Assembly (NCBI RefSeq): GCF_000764305.2
Contig: NW_025947742.1
Coordinates: 62,001-126,000, forward strand
Direction of reading: 5' to 3'
DNA: 64,000 nucleotides
DNA from: Hyalella azteca
Lineage: Eukaryota > Arthropoda > Malacostraca > Amphipoda > Hyalellidae
Shown here: positions 48,694 to 61,912 of the stretch, one piece after another
Layout of the letters: each line of letters opens with the position of its first letter
Numbering within the stretch: the stretch's first letter is position 1
Program-made: the position numbers and the translations under genes
The notes under the pieces: generated by a model
The model's input: the letters and a program-made list of their open reading frames with translations, nothing else
The model's database searches: none
Told to the model about the DNA's origin: nothing

Positions 48694-49970
48694 CTGCAAA
48701 AGTAAAGCAAGTTCATCCAAAGTACATGTACATGTAGATGCGTTTTTATTGCTGTATTATTATTTGTTGTTTATTATTTTATTACAAAGAACTTTTTATC
48801 GCAGTGCATAGGTGCGATATGCAGTGTACACAATTTTTGTAACACTTATAGCGTGTTGACTAAAAAAACTGGGCTTGCTAGCAAACCGAATTATTAAAAT
48901 TTAAATCGGTTTCTTTCTGAATTTTAATAAAGCCGAAGATTAAACCGTTTCAGTTCAAATTAAATTTTGATGTACGCAAACAAAATTTTTAACTTCACCT
49001 GAGAATTATTGCACCTGGTCCTTGCAATTGGCCAACTGCAATGAGATTAACAAATGATGACAAATGAGACCAAGATCAAATCATGTTTCAAAAAAGATAA
49101 CAATTGATTACCTGAAGGATGTTCTTCAGACACGCATGCAATTAAATGTGTATTCCTTAATTAAAACCATGCATGAACCTAATCAATTGGAGGAGTATAA
49201 ATTTTTTCCGATACTGAAGATCATTACCTTATAAGTTTTGAGCTCCTTCAAGAAGCAAATTAAGTTCTTTTGAGGCATGCTTATGTGCGTGGACACCTTG
49301 CTCGCACCAGAAGAAAATTCTAAAGACATTTCAAAAACAAATTGTTAGGGTCTCAAAAATTCCCGTGGGTTTATATCTATGTTCAAAGGTTGGTTCCCGC
49401 AATCTGCTAGGGCGACCTAACATCCAAATCAACGCAAACGCTGGATGTGTGCTGATTTGCTGCTTTAAGTCCATCCTTCCTGCCGTCCTGGGTTTTTGCC
49501 CTGGGAAGAGGCCCGCCATTGCACGGCAGTACCGTGCAGACATTTCTCACCGCCGAACGCTCTTCGTTGGTGTGGGACGAACGCACACCGACAAATGGTA
49601 GCAATGTGAATCTCACTTCACCGCAGCCAGAAAAAAAAAAGAAAAATTCGAAAATAGAGTAGAGTCAACGCAGGTAAAGTGATCGATTTTCAGGTAGAAA
49701 TTCCGAATGGGTCTATACGAGAACTCGCTAATGTTAACTTTAATGAAATATTCTATACGATGTATGTCCTCATGAGTACAACGAGACTCGAAGTGCAGGT
49801 TAATTATTTTCAATGTATGAATAAAACTCGACGTAATAGAGCTGGAGCGGGTAAAATACGGCCCTTGGTTGCACGAGTACATATCGTATGTATGAACACC
49901 TGGCTATTTGATGTAAATTTAATAGTTGGTTCGATTTTTTCCATTTCAAATTTTCACGATATTTTCCCTT

Positions 49971-50104
49971 TTTAACAGGAGCTAAATAATAGTTAAGCTG
50001 CAAACTATGTCATTTATCATGCTCAACTATGTTTATATCACGAGTAGGTAGAGATTTTCATAGTTATAAATTGCTGAAATACCAAGGTATTGAAATATAC
50101 CAAG
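49971..50104 (+). repeat. Short dispersed repeat, copy 2
   Basis: This is the partner of 42133-42265 in direct orientation about 7.8 kb away. Shared blocks include TTTAACAGGAGCTAAAT, AAACTATGTCAT, CATAGTTATAAATTG and AGGTATTGAAATATACCAAG, with substitutions and small indels between them. This copy ends with the tandem ACCAAGGTATTGAAATATACC, which can fold back on itself. Confidence 0.7.
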
Positions 50105-53100
50105 TATTTGTATAAGCAGCTTTCTGATAGCAATCATGCAAGCCTCCATTGTGGCCTTTAAAACAAAAGGTGCAGCAATTAGAAGCGTTATTTCGAAAAA
50201 TATAAATATTTTCTAAGATCATCGATACCTAAAAAAGAAAATGAAAAAGGTCAAAAACGTTAATTACAAACAGTAACCGACAATTTTACGGTATATTCTC
50301 TAGAGGATTCTGAAAACATGACGACAAAATAGACCACTGAGTGAAAAACGTGTAAGCCAGATAGCAGTTGAACTTTTCCCCGCGCAATACGTGAAGTTCT
50401 TACCGAGCTTCAAGACAAAACAAATGACACAAGACTGCGTACTAAACTCAAAGATCTCGACCAAGAAGCGCATTGGAAACTCTCGAAGTTGACAAAAACA
50501 AGCGAGGATCCTCAGTCATCTTATACAGCAACAACTCTTATAACACCAAAATTCTAAGTAAACCGGTCATTGTCTATTGTATTGTAATGTCAAGAAATAT
50601 AAAAAAATTTGCTTTCTAATATTGTTGTTAGCCGAACTCAAATCCGTTGAACAATGTCTAATTTTTCTCGGGTTCTTCTTCTACGACCTCGCTACTTGGC
50701 GAGTATTTTAGGGGCTTAAATGGTCGCTCAATCACGCATCTTTTATGAAGATAAAAAGATATTTGTGATATTCTGGAAAAGCATGCTGCGATTTTTGTAC
50801 AATCTAAAGAGGAATCAGGAATTACTCGAATCCATTACATATCCTAACCTGTAATTGTCGAGCTGGCCAAACAACGGATAACGTCAGCGTCAAACTTCGT
50901 TTTTTTTCACAGTTTTATGCAGTTAATTTAATGTTTGATTGCTCCCAATTTGTTTCTTTATCAAAAGCTGAGGGAGGGATCAAAGATCCTGATACTCGTT
51001 AAAAATTTACGTTCGCAACTTCATAGAAATTCGCATCCGTTGCAATAAAAATTAGGGAATAACGCATTTCAGCTATGATTGTTAACTCGCTGACATATAT
51101 AGTATATTTAATAGCCGAATTGCAGAATTGTCAGTGCTGGAATTGTGATGCCAATTGTTTATAGTGTTGTTATGGTTGGAGATGCCATTCCTGTAACTTG
51201 AGGAAATCTCACAAATAAAGAAAAGGAATTGCGCACATGTTGTCAAAAAACGGACATTGAACTTACCGGTTGTTCGAAGCAACCACCATAGTGGATAATT
51301 GTAGCAACACGTAGGATAAAATGAATCCCCAGCTACGCCGTCTAGTCAATGAAACCCGCTACATCGCTCGATTGTTCATAGAGAATCTTGGTATGAAAGG
51401 GTTTTATCCAACTTAGTTTACAAGTAATGATGTTTTTAAAATGCGATTATGCTGATTTTGTTACGATGAAATGGAATAATCTAGAGGACGAAGGGAACAA
51501 ATTAAAAAATTTAAAACTCCAATGATGCAATGAATAATGAAACTAGTAGATATTTTATAATTTCCATAAATAATTAATGGAAATAAATAAAATATGTGAC
51601 AAGTCTCCGGAAACTTTGTGAATTAACATGTACGACTTAACGGGTATGAATGAAAGGGGACTTTGTAAAGCCTAATGTAAATCAAGACGTGAACGCGGGC
51701 GTGTTGGTTGCTGAAATGATGAAGGCTGAATGAAATGAACGCTTAACAGGAGTATCGAGCTGCACGCTACTTGGTCTCAGCTCTTGCATGACTAATTTAA
51801 TATCTGATCGAGTCTGTGTGGGCGCCTAACGAGACTCCATGACCTAATAAATTCATCAAAACAAACTCAAAATATACGAGCACAGAACCGCAGGCTGCAA
51901 CAGAGCACAGTCGCTACAATACAGCACAACAGATAATTTTGTGTTGATAGCAAGCTGCAAATATACAGCGGTGATAACGGGAACAGTTTTATTCGTATTT
52001 TTTAGAAGAAAGTGTGTGAATACACATTATTGCACGGAATTCAGACATGCACATATGTATATAGTAAATCACGTCATGATGGAAGTAACTATAAAAACAT
52101 CCAATTCTTCGACAATTGACGATAGTTTTGAGTCACTCAGGAAAATGCTTGCCATTCGGAATAGAATTTCGGCGTAAAATTGAAATATTCGTTCGGCTAA
52201 TTATGAGACAAGCTAAACTTGACCATGCCGCAGAAATCAGGTCCAAGGAAAATTCAGGAGAGATTATTTATCGCGGAATTAAACTGCACATAAAAGCTAT
52301 AAAGCTTTAAATTCAAGGATTGGCAGGGACGCTAGAAACAAACCACGGCGCCGAGAATATATAAGCTCGAGGAGACAAAAATAATATTGAAAGTAAGTTC
52401 ACATGACAAGATTGCATGCATGATAATGTTAAGAATTGCAACCTCTTCCCACGCACAGGGAAGCTACTCCTCCGCAAGTGCACAATTGCAATAACACTTC
52501 CTAATGATGCTTTTCCGCTCAAACGCGACAAGAAAGACGTTCAACTTTGCCGCAAATAGCATACCTTCAAGGTGGGAATGATGATAGCACAGCTACAACA
52601 AGCGATACTAGAACAATGATGGGCAATTGCAGGAAATAACTACCATTAATTTCAATTCTTAATGTATTCAAGGATTTTTTGTCTGGGGATCATTTTTTCC
52701 TTGGATATAAATCTTTCACTATAAAGAACAAACAGTATTAGTAATTGGAGTGGAATGAGAAATAATCTCGTACACTAAGTCATTGGTGATTGATTAGTAA
52801 ATGAGGAGATTACCACTCGATTGAGCTTAAACTAAAGTTAAAAGCCTTTTCTCAGCATCTACCAAATGTTGACAATACAGGCAGTCAAGTAGGTTTAGCC
52901 CAGCCACAATGGCTCCTGTGAGATCAGTTTCTAGTTCAAGAGCATTACGACCGCAAAGTTCAAGATTAGACTTCGGTAGTCGGTTTTCGAAGGTCAAACA
53001 GAGGCAGGCAGGCGTTCTCCTGGTAATCCCTGCAGAGCAATTACAGCTTGATTGTTCCCACACTCAGAGTGAGACGACATGCCTTGCGTACAGCAGGACA

Positions 53101-53626
53101 ACAGCCGCTCTAGATGCTCACTCTAATAGCCAGTAGTTCGCTCTAACAATCGTCTCAGCTTGACGAGCCTCGCAACCGCATCTTGCAATTACCACAGCGT
53201 GCACGGCAACTGAGTGCTACCACGAGACAGTCATTAAGACCGAATTTTATAAGGTTTCGTACATGCATGACAGCTATCAAACGAAGGATCCATTTTCTGC
53301 CCTTATAGAATTGGTTTGTATTCCAAACCAACTACGTATTTAAATTAGACGATGCTGTTCACATTGCTGTTTCTACGAATTGTCTCTTTCCTAGATTTAG
53401 ACATAACCGGTGGCACATAACTTACATACTTCGAGGTGTGTTCAAGACGAGAGTATAATAGATTCCCAGTGTGCGTACTGGACTTGAAGAACGTGTTTTA
53501 AATTTCATTTGACGTGATAGAAACAAATAAATGAATGTGAGACGAAAATATAAGTCAATTATTTGACGGAATGAGACGTGGAGACGAAGAAAAAAAATAT
53601 TTCGTTGACGATGAGGCAACGCTTAC

Positions 53627-53719
53627 CAGCAAGACAACCCTGTCTCCTATCGCCGTCTGTTTTTCCAACTCAGCTGCAATGAGCCATGCAGTCAGGCTCC
53701 ACCCAAGGCGCGCCCTAAC
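53627..53719 (-). CDS. Possible short exon fragment ending at a good donor (weak)
   Basis: A 31-codon open stretch ends exactly at a codon boundary on CTG|GTAAGC, a good donor. It reads LGWSLTAWLIAAELEKQTAI then GDRVVLL. GDRVVLL is reminiscent of the GDRV.L strand in adenylate-forming (AMP-binding) enzymes, but seven residues prove nothing. Acceptors TTGCAG (exon start 53673) or GAGTTAG (about 53715) are possible, and both have weak pyrimidine tracts. No continuing exon was found. Confidence 0.2.
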
Positions 53720-54219
53720 TCAAAACCAACCTCAGGCCTAATCCACACACTAACCTACAGTCTACCTTAATTCTCATAAATACGCGAGAAAACGAGTCTG
53801 TCTTGGTTACACACGAGTCACATATCGCGAGAATTTAACGAGGCTCATGAACAAAAAGTGATAGGTTGGCCATACCAACTCATTTTTTTAATTTCAAGAA
53901 AACGGAACCGAAATCAAAATCTATTGGCGCACGTACAAAATACAACATGCCAGTAAGGCAATGATAAAAGTGGAATCGCAAAATATAGAAAAGATTGATT
54001 GTCAATGGTGAATATTTATTGAATGGTAGCTAAGGTTTTCATTTCAAGGATAAATGGTGGGACAGATTAACGTTAAGCAGATATTATAGAAGTCGCACAA
54101 TGCATCAACATTAAAGTGTATAACGTTGCTTGACGGTATGTATTTAAGGTAGACATTTTTAACACGGATTTTCAACAATTGTCTATAAAATATTTAGCAC
54201 TTTTAATCTCACTTGCTTG

Positions 54220-54560
54220 CGGAGTTCCTCTGACCTTAGTTTGGCGATCGAGTTAAAGCTCCGCACTTTGCTCCTCGGCGCTGATGAGCCTATTCAGAGG
54301 CGTACCTCACGCTCAGCGGACAAGTTATTGGATTAGGCATCATACTTTTTACTGAGGATCACGCAATTGTTTGCCGATTTTATTTCTGGTATGTAGGCGG
54401 CTTCGGACGCAGCTTGCTGGTCAGGCTGGCGAAGGGTTAGTCGCTCCGGATTCATCCTTGCACGCACGACTCGACAGCGCCCCGGGCCCATGAAACGGCC
54501 GGCCATCACAAACCCTGGGAACCTTACTGCCGGGTGAGATCTCGAATATTTTCGCTCTAT
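54220..54560. promoter_or_regulatory. CpG-rich patch, candidate promoter or first exon
   Basis: About 340 bp with roughly 27 CpG dinucleotides by eye, in surroundings where CpG is much sparser. A plus-strand ATG at 54491 starts MKRPAITNPGNLTA and reaches a usable donor (CCGG|GTGAGA at about 54533). On the minus strand GTGAG|GTACGC near 54306 is a second donor-like site. It could be a promoter with a 5' exon, a decayed GC-rich repeat, or chance. Confidence 0.25.
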
Positions 54561-57500
54561 CCCTTAGAAAATTTACCGTCTAATTTATATTCTGGATGAA
54601 ACCTACAAAAACATTTCAAGTTGGGGTTTCAGTTTCAGTGCATTAGTTCATTCTTAAGTGTTGGGCAGGTTTCTGTGAAAAAAAAAAAAATTTGGACCTT
54701 TTTTCGAGAAGTCAAGTTACACAATGTCAGCGCCACCACATGCAATCTTAAACAAATTCCAACAAGGCATGCTCACCTTAAAAAGAATTCTCTAGCTTGA
54801 CAACCAAATGATGTTGTAAGGCTCGACAACAAAAATACCTCTAATGAAAATCGACGTAACAACTAGGTGCTTAGATTGGCACGCAGGAAAATGGCGGAAA
54901 TTTGAGTCATTTCGTTCCCCAACAATCGCGAAAAAAATGACTCTGTCTAATGCCGACGACTCGAAGCACCCCGCACCTCCTGGTCGTTAACATTTACAAC
55001 ACGAAAGACTGCTCTGCGCGCTATAAAACTAGCCAGGAACACTGCACATACGTTTGTACTCAATGCCACAAACTGTTACATTTCATTCTTTTGGCTTTCA
55101 TTCATATCAATTACAATGCACACCACATCAATCATTTCTTTTTAGTCTCCATATTTTGTTTTTTTTTTCACAGAAAATGAATAAACGTCTGATTTTGGAT
55201 GTGTATACGGATTTGTATTTGTTTAAACGAAAACGATCAAAGGGAGTGGAAACCCTTTCAGGAATTTGCGCACCATTAAAAAATCAACAGTGCAATTCCG
55301 AGACCTCCGTATTATTTAATCACTCTAGCAAGTAAGAACATGAGCGAGCAAATGGAGCATTAACAGCACTGCGTGCTAAATGAAAGTCATGTCATTGGAG
55401 CTGCTATATATATGTCGTCATGTAGCAATACAATACCTCTCAAAGAATATTCCACTTGGACAGCACCTGGCGGCGATCAATAATTCGTTCATGTCACTGG
55501 ATGGTAGTCCACTCGGGGCCGACACAATTTCGCCCAAACTCGAAACAGTGGCACGCAAGTTTGCAGCGACCTGTACGCCGAATGTGAGTGACCCGGCACG
55601 GCGACTGCGAGGCCAAGATTACGAATGTTATTGCACAGAATCATTCAGCGCGCATATACTCGTATACGCACGGTAAGCACCTACTCCACCCTCATTTTGA
55701 CGGCACCTGGTTAATGATAGCTTTTCCGACAGAAGGGGAACGAAGCTTCATATCTTCAAGGTAGTGCACCACCAGAAGTCTGGGCGTATGACCTTATCTT
55801 GTAATAAAGTGCACTTTTCTATGCTAAATAAAATGCCGGAAGAAGCGAGTGTGTCTCGACATCATAACGGCTGTGAATTAAACCACTTATCCATCAAACA
55901 ATCCGTCTGTGATACCACGCTGAACGGCGCGTTATGGAGTCATTAACTGTACATTGTACCACGGAAATAATTTTAAACCGTTAAAAGTTCTTATATGGAT
56001 TACAAGATGACAGTAACTAAGCTGATGTAACCGCAACTACGATTTCCTTCTGATTCAAGTGGGGTGTCATGCATGGCAAACTTCACGCGTGGATGGGTGC
56101 AAATTGCTCATGCGTCTTAAACATGCAAGATCTCACCTCCTAAGTGTAATAGTTCTCGTAAATTGCCAACTCGTGAGTAGGCAAAAACGCTAGTCGAGCA
56201 TCCCAACCGCTTTCTGGCCTTTCCAACCTCATCAGTGCGGGCTCGAAAAAAAAAAGCATCACAAAATTGGGTTAACGCGTCTCACAGGAAAATATTTCTC
56301 AATAAAAGTAACAATACGTCGCGAAAGGCTTGAAAATCCCCTTATTTTTCCATGTTACAACTAAACATCCCTAAATCTTTTTCTCTTTTTAAAAGTTTAA
56401 ATCAAACGAATTTGGTCTTCCTATGATCCTATCAGGGAAGGGAGATGCGGAAAGCTTGTTGGACATTGTATCTTTCATTAAAACTTACTTCGTGAGAGCT
56501 TGGTAGTGTTAATAAGAAATATCATTGGCTAGAGTTGCATCATCGCATTTATAAAGTGTTCAAACTTAGGCCACTTGATTCTTGGAATATTTCGTTTCAA
56601 AACCGTAACAAATTTTACCCAAACTATAATATGCCGATAATACATGTTTTATTACGCACTTAGACAATAAATACAACACTAAAGCAAGTAGAATTGATTC
56701 AACAAACCGGACACATTTGATAAGTGCGAAAAATAACGATACATTGAAAGTTGAAAAAAATTCAGCGCCAACCGTTAATTCTGACAAAATGACCCCAGCG
56801 ATCATTAATCTCTACATATATAGAAGCTATACAGAACATAAGGGGGACGCACAGACTGAATAGCACGAGTCAAAGCAATAAAAAAGTGGCCATGATGCCA
56901 AGATAACCTGGAAGTTGAATAATGCACGCCTTCCGGTGCTTAGCATTCCCCGCTGTCGTCGTGAGGGCGGGGTTATCAAAATGAAGGAGCATGTCTGGAC
57001 GAGGATACATCACTGGGTAATATCGAAATTGTACCTCAACTTTTTTTCTACACACTTTAAAAGTAAAATTTCAGCTTCATGCTTTCACAATACGTATCAT
57101 GTTACAGGTTTTGTTTCGCATAAACACGCGAAATTTGCATGGGTTAGTGTAGTTTGTTTAGATCTCTCGCCCAGAGAGGAATGCGTACCACAGGTCGGGG
57201 CCCACTGCTTTGGGAGATAATCGCTCCGACGAGTTTTCTTCGTTGCTAGACGAGCAAAGGTTATGGCGGGCAATCGATCCACGAATCGTAAAATCAAATA
57301 CCAGCAATATCTTTACTTTCATTTTTATAGGGAACTGAGTAATATTCGTTTTCTTTTCATGAAACTTTTCTTTTCAGGATTTATTAGCAATTGAATCGAG
57401 TCTTAAGTTACCGGCATATAAATGAACATCAGTTATGCTGGAAACTATTATCGAAGTAAGCAAAGAAGTCACACTATCAGCTTGAGCGAAATAGAAGCAG

Positions 57501-60500
57501 TTATCAAAATAATTCACTATAATGAACATGAAAAGGAAATTTAAAAATACTCCATGTTAAACTGTTAAGCTTAACTGAACACAAAAATTTTTTCACATAA
57601 ATAATGTTGAGAACGTGAGCAATTTCAAAAGTTTAATTAAATCTAGAGGAAGGTATACAAAACTGATCTCTTCATTCGGAATTGACCGCAGAGAGAACAA
57701 ATAGAAACAACTCGCTAAAAAATACTACAGACAGGCAAAAATTCAACTAGATAAACAGCTGCATTGAAGGAAGAACTTAGGATAGAACACTCGCTCACCA
57801 CGAACGCAAGGCTTTCTTCCAAAGAGAAAAATAATTAGAACCTACAAGAACTGCAGTCAGCGAGCAGTGACGGCAGAAAAAAGATCTGAAATGGGATAGG
57901 CCTTTCAATTACGGTAGATAATGGCGAGCACCAATTATAAGGCCGAGGCTCAACGAGCATTTCGTTTTCGAGAAAGAAAACTTCCACGCTGCCTATAATT
58001 CTCACGGGACGTTGATGTGTAGATCCTGAACCGCAATACCTTAATTCTTTTAACGGAAAGATCCGCAAAAGAAAGCTTAAAGTCAACTGGCTCACGAATT
58101 AACTATTCAGAAACGAAGAACGGAGGTATAATTAGTAAATTTTCAATTCAACATAAAAAATTTTTAACCCCCCACGACAGCAGATTCAGTCGAGTGCGCT
58201 CTTTCTCGACCGTCTTTATTTTTTTAATGATTTTGGGTCTAGTAAAATTAGTCGCAAGGGAATTCAATATCGGACACTACATTCACGTCGGGAAGTTTTT
58301 GCAAGAAACATACTGATATGCATACCTACATTAAAATGAGAGGTATCCATCAATTACATTACACAGTGGTACACATCAATTAATATCCCTCCTGACTGCA
58401 TCATTTGAAGCAGTTTCACAATTAATTTGGTAACATATACCATATAGGTAACAAGCCGTTTTCAGCAACAGATATCGGCGTTGCAGCCTTTCTGTAAAAG
58501 CCTCTAAAGCAAAAGTGGCCGAATTGGTCAACATCGACAATTAGGGATCGAAAATGAATTAATATCAACAATATTTTTCAATATTTGACAAACACGTTTT
58601 TGGTACAAAATTTATTTGAAGTTTGGTCCATTATTAATCAATCTGCAACGTGGAAACGGAAAATACCCACATAAATATGATATAAAATTAATATAATGAA
58701 CAATTGCTTACAATACAATAATTGCAGTTGAGCCATTTTTTCCTATTTTTATGTGTATGTAAAAGGGGGCGAAGTAATTAAATTACCATATCCTAAGGGA
58801 GGCTCGTAGGGTACAAATGTTAGGCGACACTTGCACTAGAACGATAGTTTGCAGTCACTCAGTGCCACTTAACTTATAGTTGCACAAGTACGTAGTAATA
58901 ATTTTGTTGATAACTACAGCAAGACCACACGCGAAAATTTTCCTTACAATTCAATCACATAATAAAAACCGTACGAGAGGAGGTTAGCTAGCTTAGGGAA
59001 CGGCTCAGGTCAAGGAACCGGGTGACAAGAAGATTATTAGCTTTGGATGCAGTCGATGCAAATTTGCGCGTCGAGGAGAGCATTAGCGAGAAAAACTGCA
59101 TATGATACATCGCCGTAGCTCAGCTCTTCCAGCGCCAAGAGCAGTACGGACAATATCGAGCTGAATTTGGCGCTGAATTTGGACTCGTACATGCTAAATT
59201 TGCGGAACAAATTTCAATTGGGGTAACGCATGAAAATTATACATCTTAGTAATGATTAACCAAAAAAGATATATAATAATAAAGAAAAATGTGGGAAATG
59301 AGCGAACCTCTTAATCAAGAAACATTTCGTTCGCTAAACCCCAGGGGGCAGTACATAACAAAATAATGTGGAACTAACAAACGACTTGATCAAGCTGCAA
59401 TAGAATTCAAATTTCTGCGAAACAAATTTGCAAGTCTCAGAAAATATCATAAATATGCACAAGGCACTAAAACTCGAGTGATTAGGTTGTTCCAGCAACT
59501 ACAGCTGTGGCAATCAGAATTATCACACGAGTGAGTACCGAAGTTTGCTAACTAATCATTAAAAAGCTAATGCAGATGAGTGTATACAAACAAAGCTTGA
59601 ACATGCGCCTAGCAAACAGAATATAAGCAAGTAGTCGCAACTGCTAAATTTTATTGGGGAATATAAATTCCTCCCCATAGCAATGCCACTGTCGAAAACG
59701 AGTGCAAAGTAGAAGCCAGCCAGTAGCGTATATTTAAGCATGCAAGTGTGAGGTCTGGACGTGTGCGTGACGTGGCACATTCGAGTGGACAACCGCAAAG
59801 TCTCGCATTGGTCGATGCGAGTTCAGAGGACGGTCGCACAGCACCAAGATTGCGGGTGGCCTTCGGGGACAATCCACAATAGATGAGCAAAAAAATGAAC
59901 ACTTGATTCGATCGAGATATATTTACCGACTGCGTCTAGAGAGGAGTCAATCCCATTTTACTGATTGCGATCGAACAATTGTCGAATGGTGGTGGCTTCT
60001 AGGCCAGGGTAGCGGAAGTTAGACGTATGGCAGCAACAACGTATTACTTATAGAATGGCCTTTCGAAACGAGCGGACGTTTGCGTTGCAAAAGGTAAGAG
60101 TCTTAACTTCCGTTGCGCAAACAATAAAAATCTGCGAGAATTGACGCTTTTCCGCAAGGTAGCAGGCTAGAAAAAAATAGCAATATTGTGTCGATACAGA
60201 TACCTTAAAATAACGGATGTCTGTTATGTATTTACAAAAATTAAAATTTTACAATAATTAATTCATTGTAAATTTTATAACGTAGCTGTTTCTTACAAAT
60301 ACATACGTCTTAAAATAAAAAATAATACCGCGTGCAAGCGTAAACGTTACAAAAATCGACCCAACCCCGGGGAAAATGCGCGAAAAAAGTTGGATGGATG
60401 CAGATGAATTTTTTGTATCCCGCGTATAATAAACATCGAACCATTTACTTTAGTAATATCAAATGAAAACCATTCACGTGTTAGCATGTCTCAGAAGCTC

Positions 60501-61799
60501 TTTAAGTAAACGGAATTTAAAGGATAACCAATAGCAAAAACGTCTGCTATTGGAAATGATTTCAGACGACTGTGGCTTGAGCAATGCAGGTACATTTCGG
60601 GAAATGCAAGTGCTTGGTGAGCGAAAACTTCAACAAAGTCCCGTAAGATCGGCGAAGGCTTCTACGGTAGCCAGAAAACGGCACTGAGGGCCTGGGGCTA
60701 CCATTATACCAAAGGCTGCGGATATTTTTCCCTTCATATCGTCAGTTGTTGGCGCACGAGGCTTGTGTCCGCAACGAACGCACCGAGTTTACAAAAATAA
60801 GTTAAGGAAATAAACGAGCATTCATGGCTTTGAGGTGCGTAAACATTTTTCCAACAACAAATTTCGATCGCACAGAATAAACGCAAAACAATAGCACAAC
60901 ATTAACTTAGTTCAAACGGATAGCAAATAAATCAACTAACACTCATGGGGATAAAAGCTCTAAGCTCTTAAAGACAACCCATTCTTTTTCGATGGCAAAG
61001 ATAAAAGGAACAATAAAAAAATGTGGGAATTGCATGAACCAAACTCTGATCTAATCGCAAAAGAATCCTAAGAACTCGCCAGATGAGGTACAGAACAATA
61101 GGGTCCGGGAGCGCGTCTAAATGTAGTACATCTCAGATTATGGGAGGCTGGGGCACACGATTGGTCCGGATCTTTATACTGCGACCCCAAAAATAACAAC
61201 TGGTTTCGACTAACGAGATGTGACAAATAATCATAACGTGAATCTAGTTTTACCGAAGTTACTTCGGTTGTCAAAGTTGAAGTTTGTATCTGTTTTAGGT
61301 TTTAATATCCCACAAAACTGAGCAATCGAAGTTCGTCTCAAATGAGGTGAAGGCCACCAATCCTTGGTACAAATTAATTCAAGGAAAATATCCCAACTGA
61401 TTAAGATTCGATGGCAAAGTAACAAAGGAGGCAATTTCAACAGCTGAATTCTAAACTCCGTGCATCTATGGATACCATTCTTTGTCGTCTCACATTCGCC
61501 GCCGCTGCTCTATACGAAGTCTTAATGAAGCGTCGAGTGTTGTAGGCCGAGGCGGGTTCAGTTACAGACACCTTTTGGAGACAAGCAAACCGTCATCGAG
61601 AAAAAGAAGCGCCATTGCTGGCATTTTAGAAATTCTTTGTCGTGCCCAACACTCCTTGGACACGACGGAGAAGCAATCAGCCGTGACCCGATGGACAGCC
61701 TCGCAAGACCATCAATTGAACTCACAATACACGGGAAAAAATTAAAATAGGCAATGGGCAGAATAATTATTTACGAAAAGGTATTTGTAGAAATGACAT

Positions 61800-61912
61800 G
61801 GGTTAGATTGCGTACGAATGAAGACCAATGTTAGATAGGGTTAGATTGCACACGATTGCACACATCTCTTGGGTCTGATTGCACACGAATGAAGACCAAT
61901 GTCACATAAGGC
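61800..61912. repeat. Imperfect tandem repeat
   Basis: The phrase GGGTTAGATTGC..ACGAATGAAGACCAATGT occurs in three partial copies starting near 61800, 61838 and 61871; the middle one is truncated and carries an extra GATTGCACAC. The local unit is about 35-40 bp and non-coding. Confidence 0.7.

Noticed and set aside
55380..55676. 98-codon plus-strand ORF containing an internal AAT|GTGAGT donor-like site
   Set aside because: Composition is moderately coding-like, but no acceptor, partner exon or recognisable domain was found.
58518..58560. tRNA-like A-box (GTGGCCGAATTGGTCAA)
   Set aside because: No B-box (GGTTCGANTCC) follows and no cloverleaf can be drawn. No other tRNA signals were seen in the window.
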